Shown here: positions 12,465 to 24,100 of the stretch, piece after piece | How positions within the stretch are numbered: position 1 is the stretch's first letter | How the letters are laid out: every line of letters starts with the position of its first letter | NCBI RefSeq assembly: GCF_000972845.2 | Contig: NC_040016.1 | Location: 22,873,784-22,937,783 of the forward strand | Reading direction: 5' to 3' | Source: Larimichthys crocea | Lineage: Eukaryota > Chordata > Actinopteri > Sciaenidae | Length of the DNA stretch: 64,000 bases | The notes under the pieces: generated by a model | What the model saw: only the letters and a program-made list of their open reading frames with translations | Told to the model about the DNA's origin: nothing | Database searches by the model: none | Position numbers and translations under genes: made by a program

Positions 12465-12640
12465 TCTTCACTCTCTGCCCTCTGCCATCATGTCCGTAGA
12501 GGCTGCTGAGCCTGGTTACCTCCTCTTCTCTCTGTTGGTACAAACATCAGTTCGTCAGCTTGGCGGTGAGCTCAGAGCGACGGGTACCCGTCGCTCTGAG
12601 CTCACCGCCAAGCTGACGACTGATCTAACAGCAGTACAGA
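12465..12640 (-). repeat. Composite repeat R fragment with full hairpin
   Basis: From tcttcactctctgccctctg through ggtacaaacatcagttcgtc to the GGTACC hairpin (centre 12585/12586), where it meets the third-copy block. Left flank differs from that at 10641, so the hairpin belongs to the repeat and not only to the large palindrome. Confidence 0.75.
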
Positions 12641-13036
12641 ACATTATCTCCATCCTCTAAAGAAATACCCAGAAAATTATTGGAAATGTAAATTACAGAC
12701 CCATGAAGTAAACCATGGTTTCCCACCCCCGCCTGAGCGAAGCAGATGTATCTCCACTCTCTTCCCTCTGGTCTCAGCCGTCACGTCCCGCTCGTGTTTG
12801 CTAATTGATCTCTTACAGTTAAACCATCGCTGCCTCCTGTGTGGGCGGCGATGCTATCTGTGCTTCCTAAATGAGAAAACCTTTCACACGCCGCCCCTAT
12901 CTCCACATCTTCACAGGCTGGAAGCCAATTGCTGTGTTAACTGCAGACGCCCACATCAATATCAAACACGCCCCCCTATCTTATCTGAGAGCAGAGCTAA
13001 TTCATATGTTCCCGGAGATAAGGAATACATTAGAGG

Positions 13037-13072
<36 letters not shown>

Positions 13073-14283
13073 GAAGGTGATCTATCTACAAGAACACCAA
13101 CGTCTGGATGTCTTTGTGCAGATATCAGCCTGTGAACACAAATAAAAAGCTAAAGTCTCCAAACTAATGGACAAAATACATCACGGAACTTTTCTACTCA
13201 GAATGCATTAGTGTGTCCAGGAAAGAAAAGTTTGTACAAAGACCTCTCCTGGAAACTCGAGGCAAGACAAACAAAGTCGATGAAAGACGACGAGAAAACA
13301 AAGAAAGACAAAAGTTGAATTCCAGGTGAGGCCAGAAGAGCTTCAGGGAAGGACGGCTGCTTCAAAACACACCAGGTGAGACATCATGTCCATAGAGGGG
13401 TTGTACAGACAGTCGACTTCACTACGCCACAATGACGTTTAGAGCTTGCGTCGATAGTCGCTAATGCTGCACAATCTCATTTACATCGCAAATTCCCACC
13501 ATGCAGAACCTGCTGCAGCGGTGGGCCCAGAACCAGGAGAGATCCCCCGTTTGGCCAAGTTAGAAAACGTTACCTGGCTGTCCCAGAGACAAGCCGAGGA
13601 TTTTTTCACTCGCTGGTAAAACCATCACGCGACACCAGGCGAGCCTTCACCCAGCGCCGTAGATGCGTCGTGTTCCTGCAAACCAGACCGAAAACGTGAC
13701 TGAGCAGGACTGTGACGGTCACTAGGCTGCAGGTTGTTTTCCTCCCAAACTGTTTTGTTCAGTATTCTGTAGATTTACGTGTAGATGTTACTGTTAATTT
13801 AACAGCTGAGTTGCTGCTTGTTGTGTTTACTTCATGCTTCTGTGTAACAGCTGTGCATCGTCAGTCAATACAGATTAGCCAAAGCATCCCTCCTCCTGTG
13901 ATTTTTAATTACGAAAATATCGATGACGTCACCGGCGACTAGTCGACGTCGACTCGACTTTCATCATATTAGTGTCGACTTAAAAAAATCTGAAGTGTGC
14001 AACCCCTAGTCCATAGAGGTGCTGACTCTTCTTGGGTTGATTAGATGATGAGGAACAGGTGTTGAGATGATCAGGCAGGTGAGGACTATAGACTAGAGGC
14101 CACAACAGAGACGGACAAAGAACGGAGGAGACAGCCTCCACATGCTTGTCCTCTGGTCAAACCTGGTTTACGTGGACTCGATGGACTGCAGCTCGTTTCA
14201 GTCACTGAAGCTGTTTCTGATAAGTTGGAGGACGTGTTGAAAAAACTCGTCTGTTTTTGGATGGATGATAAAATATAAAGCAG

Positions 14284-14326
<43 letters not shown>

Positions 14327-15974
14327 GTGTTGTGTGTTGTGTGTGTGTGTGGGTGTGTGTGTGTGTGTGTGTGTGGCCTCATTAAAGAAACACTCGCTCC
14401 GTGCTGAGCGCAATGTAGTAGTGAGAGAGCACATTACAGTGAAGGAGAACGCTCAGCCAGGATGGAGGTTAAACACCGTCAGAGACTTCACCTGAGACAC
14501 TCGTCAGGTTTGTAAGCACAATATTAAACGGCTGATGGACAAACTGGAACGCCTGCACATCCTGAGGACATCTGAATAAAAGATCTACCTGCATGGATGT
14601 TGAAAAAAAGGACACGAGAGGTGACACATGGACAGAAGAATTCTTCAGTCAGAAAACATGTTAGAGAAAACAGCTGAAGGTCCAGATGTCAGAGTGACGA
14701 GAACGTAGTCCCTGAGACGTCCCCGCAGACTGTCTAAAACTGGATGTAGTCTCTTGACGTCCCGCAGACTGTCTAAAACCTGGACGTAGTCTCTGAGACT
14801 CCCCGCAGACTGTCTAAAACCTGGACGTAGTCTCCGTGACGTCCCCGCAGACTGTCTAAAACCTGGACGTAGTCTCCGTGACTCCCCGCAGACTGTCTAA
14901 ACCTGGACGTAGTCTCTGAGACGTCCCCGCAGACTGTCTAAAACCTGGACGTAGTCTCTGGAGACGTCCCCGCAGACTGTCTAAAACCTGGACGTAGTCT
15001 CCATGACGTCCCCTGCAGACTGTCTAAAACCTGGGTGAAGCCTGGTTGCTCAAACAAACCACCTGTACACACCCACCTGTCAATCAAGCGTCCCCGCTCT
15101 TAACCTCATCTAACTAAGCCTTAATATAATGTGAACAGGTGAGTTGTATATAAATTCACCCTAGTACAGTTGTCATGAACGGGGAAATTAGCTACAGAGA
15201 CCAAAACTGTTTTTTTACCAGGCTGTAAACATGTTTATTTCTGCTGTGAAGTTGGACATTTGGACATGGGACTTATGGAGACTGACTCACTTCTGGAGCC
15301 ACCTCAGGTGGACGTTAGAGGAACTGCAGGTTTGGCTGCAGTGCACAGCAGGTGGGTGGAGGGTCAGCAGCCTGTGATCTTGAACACTCAAACTATATTG
15401 GTCGTGTTTTCTCAGACAGTTTCTTTTAAAGCTCGTTAGTAAAACAATCAGCTGGAGTTAATGGATTCAGCAGCCGTCAGTATTTGGATTTTTGTGCATA
15501 CAGAAAACGCTGACTCATCTGAAATCAATCGCTTCTCCCCGCCTCTTTTTTCCTCTGTTCATTATCAGCTGTTTGTTCGACCTCCTGTGCAGACGAAGCT
15601 GTCTGCTGCGTTTTGTTTTGTGATGTGGTTCAGCCCCTCCTGAAGGGTGGACGCCTATGATCACAGAGGACGCAGAGACTCGTGTCTTTCTGTCCACACC
15701 TCAGGATGCAATCATGGACTTGTTGTGGAGCTGTCAGTCAGCTGTCACTTAGAATAAGAGCGGCGCCTGCTGCTGAAGCAAGCAGTGTTTGAGTTTCCAT
15801 CAGAAACTAAGAGCTCTTACATAAGTCATAATATTAATAGAACTGTAATATTCTCCATCTCTCAAGACGTTTATATTCATGTAAGCTGTGAATATTTTTT
15901 TCTCAGATCAACTCTGTCAGTGCAGAAACATGAGCTCAACATATTTACAATACACGCCTGCAACCTCAGTTCCG
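12586..15974 (-). repeat. Third copy of the 7196-10641 segment, inverted, rich in small deletions
   Basis: Reverse complement of 7196-10641 (3.39 kb versus 3.45 kb) with several dozen scattered one- to few-base losses and few substitutions. It includes a degraded hAT copy, the 42-bp array (14704-15033) and half of repeat B. It reads like uncorrected long-read sequence rather than aged DNA. After 15974 it switches abruptly to repeat R sequence. Confidence 0.9.
13396..14008 (+). mobile_element. Third, deletion-ridden copy of the same hAT element
   Basis: Same element and flanks as 11476-12111 with scattered single-base losses that break the dimerisation-domain frame. Confidence 0.85.
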
Positions 15975-16230
15975 GACGCTGACGGAGGAAGCTAAGAAGA
16001 GAAAAGGAGAGAGTGAGCGAGCAAGAAGCCGCCGGACAAGAGTAAATGTGGGACTGACTTTTAGTGGTTGGTGAGAGCTTGGTGAAATAAAAGGCTGAAA
16101 GACAGACGCCGAGCTGGGCTGACTGCTGCTGGACTAGGCAGTGAGATCAGCTGCTGCTGGTTCTGGTTCTGGTTCTGGGCTGACTGCTGCTGGACTAGGC
16201 AGTGATATCAGCTGCTGCTATACCAACAAT
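15975..16230 (+). repeat. Composite repeat R, 3' part
   Basis: Carries the basic reading frame from T-E-E-A-K-K-R-K through [14 protein letters not shown] to a stop after F-S-G-W, then tgaaataaaaggctgaaaga and about two units of the 61-bp module. Confidence 0.75.
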
Positions 16231-16282
16231 TAGTGCCCGATGCATGGACCCAAAACCCGTAAACCAGAAGTCCACAAATGTA

Positions 16283-16322
16283 TGTAGACAGGGCGTCCAC
16301 ATACATTTGGCCACATAGTGTA
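16283..16322. mobile_element. Tc1-type terminal fragment
   Basis: gtccacatacatttggccac followed by atagtgta resembles the inverted terminal sequence of a common fish Tc1/mariner family. Only one end is present. Confidence 0.5.
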
Positions 16323-17921
16323 TCCTATACTCTGAAACATTAAGTAGTTTCATTATTTCTCCTGGAAATAAATAAATGGATCAGTGACGTGTTGTTGAAA
16401 CTTTTTCTTCTGATCATCTCAGGAATGTTTGAGCTTCTCTCGAGCTGCTTCTCATGATCAGACAAAGATGTTTTCAGTGATGTTTCTTCAAACACTCATC
16501 ACACTTCACTGCTCGCCTCTCTCAGCATCAGGAGTTGATTCATTGCTAGTTAGTCGGCGACTCTCCATTAACCCGAGTTTGCTGAGGTCAGACCTGCAGC
16601 AGAGCTCTGAAATGACTTCCTGCCTCATATGAATGTGTTCAGGGTGACTCCTTCAGTTCACGGGCTCCACACGGCGTATGAGGAAAGACAGAAACCACAG
16701 CAGCACTTTGTGTTTACATGCTGTGATCTACCGAACTGCAGGAGGGAAGTCCTGTGCATGTCTCTGTAACAAGTCATTTTAAAAACATCCAGCATCTCCG
16801 GACAGTCAGCAGCAGCCAGGCTCCGAGGGTCTGCAGGTATCTGTGTCATCTGCATCGCAATGAAAAGAAACACTGAGGGAGCATGCACCACCTGTGCTGA
16901 CCGAGAAGGTTCTTTCTGAAAGATAAGAGTAAAACCAACCAAGTGCCGAGTTTTAGGACGGTCCATTAAAATAGATCCTGTGTGTGGAGCTGGTGCTGGC
17001 AGGTGTCCGAGCCCGGGAGAACCGGCTCACACAGTGCTGGTGCAATGATCTTTAAAAGTGCATTTGTCCTTTTAGCTCAGCGTCTGTGAATGGCTGATCA
17101 GTAAAATCCTCTTCAGGCACAAACATGTCGCACCGTCACATTTCATCACTGTCACCTCCTCCGGCGTGCACGGGCGGGTAAATCTCCCAGTCAGTGTTTA
17201 AGTGTGGCTGGTTGTGAAGGGAGGCAGCCTGTGACGTGGACACACTGATTCTTTCTGACTGAAGTTTAACATGAACAGAGTTTAACATGGACCCTGGTTT
17301 TATGATGGTAATCCCCACAGATTAACAGTAATTCCCAGTTGTGCTGCATCATGGAGCACGAACACCTGATCCGACCCGCTGCTGTCGGGTCTTTAATAAT
17401 TCACCTCCTCCTCCCGCTGACCTCTCCTCCATCTGTGGAGATCGAGCTGGTGTAAAGTGGTTACTCACTCCGGCTGACACCGTCCTCCATGAAAAACCTC
17501 ACGGCTGAAGTATTTCCTGAGGCCTCTGAGGCCGCGGGAGCTCGAGGTGTTGGTGCAAAAAGCATCACGTCCCAGTCGGGCCACCGCTAGACTTGAAACT
17601 TTAAAGATTCTGAGAGTGTGCAACACGACTCGTTCATTTCCTCCAGTTAAAGTTCAGAAGAACCAACAGCATCCTGAAACATGTTGTGATGTTTCTAAGG
17701 TTCCTCATTCATCATCAGGTGTTTCATCATATAAAAACTGTTTATTCTAATGTTCAGAACCCGACGTCAGGATGATGATACAGATTGTTAAGTCTGACTC
17801 AGCCGTCGACCCAACGAGCAGATCTCTGATCAAACCGTGCAGATGTGTCCACAATGAACTACACAACCATCCAGTGTCTGAGGTCAGTGAACGCATCACA
17901 AACACTCGTCCATGGTCTTAC

Positions 17922-18131
17922 CTGTCTCTTGGTGTGTTCGCTGACCTCGCCCGGCATGTCGTGGGCGCTCTTGATGAGCGTGCGGGCGATGTGGTAATAA
18001 TACACCGAGATGATGGCGAGAGGAACCAGGAAGTACACCAGGAAGATCATCACAGAGTGGATCTTCGGATGCATCTGATTGGACAACGGGTACGGCACGC
18101 AGTTCACAAAGGTGACGTTGTCTCTGTGACC
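17922..18131 (-). CDS. nmbr: nmbr coding exon 3 (ECL2, TM5, ICL3 start)
   Basis: Acceptor CCCCCCTCAG, then 70 codons in phase 0 from [15 protein letters not shown] to EHTKRQ, then donor GTAAGA. It contains the conserved ECL2 cysteine C197 and a glycosylation sequon. In the mammalian gene, as I recall it, this and the preceding segment form one exon. Confidence 0.93.
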
Positions 18132-21100
18132 CTGAGGGGGGAGGAGACAAGGAAAGAGGAAATAAGAAGTTAGGGACCGACTTGATCTTTACGGAGCACA
18201 TCAGTAAAGATCATGAAACAGGTGTTCAGGGTTTCACCTGCATGGAGACGACTTGTGAGAAGATGGCCTCGGGGACGGCCAGCAGGACGGACAGCAGCCA
18301 GATCGAAACAGCTTTCAGACACGTCCAGAAGACGGCGCTGGACGTCTGGATGTCCATCGGGTTCACAATGGCCTTATACCTGAAGGACACAGAGGAACAT
18401 CCATGTAACATCTCAAAGAAAAGAAACTTCAGCAGAATATCTTTATTTCATATTATCTGTCGTTTCTATTCATCCAGTTCAGCAGCGTTCATTGATTCGT
18501 TCTCGAGCTGTGAAAACTTCTCACAACATCTAGAAACTTTGAGTCTACACAGTGATCGGTGTCAGGTGTGAATATGACAGATTACAGCGTCTGGTTTAAT
18601 GCAGTCTGACTTTGTAAATTTAAAACCTGAAGAATTAAAACAGCATGGGTTTTTATTATCACTGTGACGCTGACATCTTTTTAAAAACAGCCTGAAACGT
18701 TTCACCTCAGTCACGTCAGAGTTCTTTAGTCGCCTCGAACATCCTGAAACATGTGACAGTAAAAACTAAAAAGTCTCAGTGTCTGTTTGGCTTCCAGGCT
18801 ACAAACTAACTTTCTGTTCATTTAGATTTTTCTGTGAAGCTCCTGCAGCTGAACAGATGGCTCTGTGAATGAATCCTGCACTGTGTCCCCGTCCAATGGA
18901 TCACTGATCCACTCTTTCTAATGACGACCTTAAAATGCAAAAAAGAACAATAATAATAATTATTATTATTCCAGTGACAAAGACTGTTTCCCCTCTCCGC
19001 CCTCCAGACTGCAGACCCTGTGCTGGCTGCTGGAGCTCCTCATTAATGCACAAAGAGCCTGGAGCCACTAACACTGCACAAAGAACACTAATCTGATTAT
19101 TAGATGATTCATGTCGGGCTCCAGCCCAGAAGAACCTGAAGAGGGATGACGGGCTCGCTTCATTATGGTTGTCCTCTTTTATTAATGTGGATTTTTACAG
19201 AGGCAGCCTTTTGAAGTCTAATTCAGTCTGATCATTCGTGGCTCCGTGGTTTGGTTCAGAGCTTGTGGAAGCCTGCGGTCCGTCAGCGCCACACGAAGAA
19301 GAACTTTGGGAGGTCGCAGGTCGTGTTGCTTTGTCCAGTCCAGCAGGTAGCAGCTCCACTGGTTGCAAAATAAGTCTGACTGTCGAGTTTTATGGGGAAA
19401 GTTGATTCATGATCTGTACACCTGTTACGGCTGCCGCCGTTTCGCCCCACGCACATGTGGGTGTGTAGTGTTTTTTCCCATAGGTAAATGCAGGTGTGCG
19501 GTTGCCGGTCTGATGGAGGCGGGGACAACATGTCGTCAGCTGTACAGGGCCAGGATTGGTGTGGCACCATTCCCACGCCGCCAATGACAGCGCCCCTGCA
19601 GCAGCATCACCGGGCATTTACACCACAGTTGGTTGTGTTTTCGTGAGCTCGCCTCGTTTGTATCTGATGATACTCGTTTGGTTGTGTTTTGTAACTGGAG
19701 GTTTTGTGTTTGTCTTATTAGGACTGGGCAGGGTTTAGTTAGTTTAGAGATATCTACTGATTACATGTAGACTATTTTCGTTAGACCCATTAGATTAAGA
19801 GTGCTGTTTCTGTTATTTAGAGTTAGACTTAGTTAGTGAGGTTTTTCTTTCTCGTTTGGGTTTCTACTTAGATAACATAGGCTCTGTTAGAGTTCTCTTT
19901 TCGTTATGTTGGTTTGTTCGTTTTAACAGCACTTGCTCGCCCTTAGTTCCCTTTTGCCTCAGCTCCTTTTGTTAAAAAACGATCTAAAAACTTTAATAAA
20001 ATACTTTTGTTTAATAACTGTTAAAATCTGGTTACTTCTTTCATACCCCTTAATATGGTCGTAACAACACCTCGTCTCGCTGGTTGCGATGCTGATGCGG
20101 TGTCATTGGCTGCTGTGACCGCCACTCATCATCCACGACAGGAAAGTAAACTGAACTCTACTTCCTGTTTCCTGAAGAAGAAACCCTTCTTCTCTCTGTG
20201 TTTTATCCTCATGACAGAAACCAGTTAGTTCCTGAGCTGCAGCGTTCTTCAATAAGACGTCACCGTGTGTGAGTGATCTTTCATCCTGGTGTTTATGTAA
20301 CTCTGCCTGTTTCCAGCGCTGCGTTCAGGAGCGACCTTGTATCTTCAGCATCAGATTACACGTTCAGAACTTCCTGTACCTGATTCAAACGAGGTTCGTT
20401 CATCCATCTCGCTCTGTCGTGCCACCTCTCACCCATAATTCTTCCTGTCTCACTTTATGTTTTATTGATGCAATCATTCGTTGATTATTTATGTCATGTC
20501 GGTTTTTACATTTTGTCTCCAGGCAGGAAAAGTTTGGCACATGAAGTCCAGACTGAGGAGTTTTTAACGACGGAGGAAGTCTGGAGCAAATGTCTGTGAC
20601 TGACAGCGAGTGTGAGCCTGGAAACATGATATTTTATTTTTATTTAAGCCTCCAGACCCCAGAAGACTTCTCGAGTGCTGCTGCAGTGCAGCTCTCTACT
20701 TGAGGAACAAGCAGCTCGACAATCACATCAGATTCTCTGACTTTAACTTGATTCATCGACCCTTCCTGTCAAAGTAAGGATGAATATTTCTGGTTATTGA
20801 TGACAACTTAAACTATCTACAACACATCAGGAAGTCTTTTACATGGCCAGAAATATGTGGACACTGTGCTTATTAAATCGTCTCCTCAGTCTTTTCTTTT
20901 GCTGCAGTGAGTCGACGCTGACGCCGGCTCCCACACACTGATACATATTTATAAAGTCCTGCTGGAAATCTGCATGCTGCTCTATACTGTACATGTCTGA
21001 CCTATAGTGTTTTCATACAGCTATATATGATGATTGATCTGATGAATGGTTTGATGATGAGGTGTATTGATCACTGAACGTACATTTGAAAGCATGTTTA

Positions 21101-24100
21101 TATTTTCCTGCTATAATCTGTCAAATGTCAAGTGAGGACTTTAATACGAGGTGAGCTTCATTAATAACTGCTCATCACTTGTTTCCTGTGTGAGTCATGT
21201 TTGTTTCATAAATGAGTTGAGCTGCTGTTCAGACTTTTACTTTAAGTAGAAATGCACGACAATGCTGAGCAGTGAAGCATGCAGCAGTCTGCAGGACGAC
21301 TTCAGGGACGCTCCCTGTCTCTGAAAAGCTGCATTGTGTTCCTCAGATCCAGGGTCAGCATCTGTAGAAATGTTGAGAATAATAAAGTCCTTCAAATGAA
21401 ATAAATCACTCTGCACTCTGCAGAGTGGAGATTTATTTATATAAACCAGTTTCACAAATTTACCTCAAAGACCAAAAAACATTTTAAGAGAGAAAGCAGA
21501 GCGATGGGCCTGCTGCCTCACAAACATCCTGATGGAAACTTTAAACAACATTCCACAGTTTGTATAGACCAGCAGCTATATTTAGCACGTTATTAACTGA
21601 CCTCAGGCGTCTCTGTCATTTCTACGTCGCTGACAGGGAGCAGAGCCGGCGTCGTGCCAGAACTGGAGCTATAGTGGTGACTGGTCACATGTTCACCGTG
21701 TTCGGACACGTCGCTGATAATGTTGACAGGTCGACACACAAACGTGAAAGAAACGACTTCACACGGAGGATTGATGATCAGTTTCACAAAGTTTCTTTCG
21801 TTTCTTTGTGCTGAGGTGATTGGCTGAGTGGTTGGTCAGCGTGTTCACAAACACCTGCTGCAGGTCAGATCGTCCTTTGTGAGAATCAGCTGTGTGGAGC
21901 GTTCACTAACTTCAGAACCACGTCTGCTGCCATCACTGCTAAACTGTATCCATGGCAACACAGTCCTATGAAACAGATGTTGCAGGTCACAAATCAAATG
22001 TTCAGACTCAGTGACAGAAAAGTGACCAGACTGTGGCTGCTTCATTACCATGAACACACACTGCAGATGAACATGCTGACGATGCATTTCTGTTAGTTGA
22101 TAAAGAATATCATGATCAGCTGTTTGACGTGTTCTTCATCCTGCAGATTCACTGATGCTCAGGCTGAATTCATGAACGTTCATCACGAAGGAGAAGAAGC
22201 AGAAACATGTTCCATCGTCATTTACAAGTTCACAGTCGTACTAGAACTGAGACAACACTACAGCAGGAAGTACACAGAGTACAGAGTACAGAGTACAGAG
22301 AGTACACAGAGTACAGAGTACACAGAGTACAGAGTACAGAGTACAGAGTACAGAGAGTACACAGAGTACACAGAGTACAGAGTACAGAGTACAGAGAGTA
22401 CAGAGAGTACAGAGTACAGAGTACACAGAGTACAGAGTACAGAGTACACAGAGTACAGAGTACAGAGAGTACTACATGGTGTTTATTTGTGTTCCTGTAG
22501 TTTGAATTGGACCTTTAATCCCTGTGAGACGATCCTGTTAAAGTCTTTGTACGAGTGTGTGTGTGTGTGTGTGTGTGTGTGTACCTGTATGGACCTGACA
22601 CTGACCTTGTACACAGTTTGATGCAGGACGGAGACACAGAGACAGAACCTTGGGTAATGTCCATGATTTGTGCAGACGCTGTGTCTCAGCTGCTTCAGAG
22701 AAAGATGCTGAGCACATACACGGCCCGCCTCACAGCTCAGCTGTCAGAGAAGCAGCTCGCCGGGTCAGTTTGGGTCGCTGCTGTCGGCTGAACTGACGCT
22801 CAGTTTGAAAATTATGGATGATGTCGATTAGCTCAGTCCTCACGGCAGCAGCCCGGGGTTCAAATCAGACCTGGGGCCTCAGAGGCACGTCAGTCCCTGT
22901 CAGTCCCTGTCTGTCTGTCTGTCTGTCTGTCTGTGTCTCTGTCTGTCTGTCTGTCTGTCTGTCTGTGTCTCTGTCTGTCTGTCTCTCTGTCTGTCTCTCT
23001 GTCTGTGTCTCTGTCTGTCTGTCTCTCTGTCGTTGTCTGTCTCTCTGTCTCTCAGGAAATGTGAAATATAAAGTCAAAGTTAAAGTTTGACTTTAGGTTT
23101 CAAAGCACAGTCACGTCCTCTGGGGAGCATGCATGTGCACACAGACTTGCTGAAATGCTGATCCAGGTAATCTGATGTAGGAGTCTGTTATCATGCAGGA
23201 CGGGACGTTTGTAGTTGTAATACTCAGGAACATCAAAACTGTTTGTTTTCACTAAAACGTGGATTCTCATTCCAGCTGTGACTGAATCAGAACACATAAA
23301 AGAATGAATCAGTGTCAGAAATACAGACGGGCCAAGCTCAGTTTATCAGTCCAGGCTGAAACTGGTTCTGAGGTTTGAAATGAATCTGTGTGTACTCGGG
23401 TTCAGGTGTGATCATGAATCACAGCCGGTTACTGATGACTCAGTGCAGCAGACATCATTTAAAAGCAAACGTTCTGCTGCTGAAGACTTTCTTCTATCAG
23501 TTCATTCAATATGAAGCTACAGCAATCAGACGCCTCTACGGAGAGACGTAGATTAGGCCTGTCAGTATTCTGAAACCAGAGGACAGCTGGACATCACGTC
23601 CTCCACTGGCCAAGCTTCAGTAAAGCTTGAACTGACCACTGATCAGTAAAGTTGTTCAACATCTTGCATGCCAGCTACAGCAACTATTGGTTCTTTTGAA
23701 TTGAAAAATGAACGTGTTAATGGATCTTAAGAGAATTCTTCATTGTGAGTTCGTTTCCTTCATGATTTGATGAGACTGTAATGGAACCAATCTTATCCAA
23801 GAAGTTTCTCAGGCTGGCAGCGTCAACAACAAAGTGAACGCATCAGATAGCCGTCACTGATTAACTGAGGGTTACTAATGAATTTACTAAACGTGTAAGG
23901 CTGACTAACTCTCCACATTGTGAGGCCACTTCAAGGCCTGGAGTGAGGCACTGAACCTCCAACTGGTCCGGCTCCTTCGTTGGAGTCTGAAGGTCCTGAA
24001 GGATCTACAATGGCTTCATGCACCGCCAGCCTGAAGCTATAATGTCCCACTCATCATGAACTCACCTGCTGCTCCTCAAACACAAAGTTTATGTCCCGTT

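Larger units (their letters stand above)
1..17921 (-). other. nmbr intron 2 / downstream sequence, no gene seen
   Basis: I searched both strands for the last nmbr exon (CWFPNH of TM6, NPFALYLL of TM7) and did not find it, so this stretch is read as intron sequence. Apart from the repeats and duplicated blocks listed separately, 1-1300, 1360-2240, 2330-2790, 3240-3940, 4030-4790, 5160-6895 and 16330-17900 show only AT-rich non-coding sequence with short chance reading frames. Confidence 0.6.

Noticed and set aside
22826..22905. Functional tRNA gene
   Set aside because: A- and B-box-like strings are present but acceptor and anticodon stems do not pair; a SINE head is more likely.
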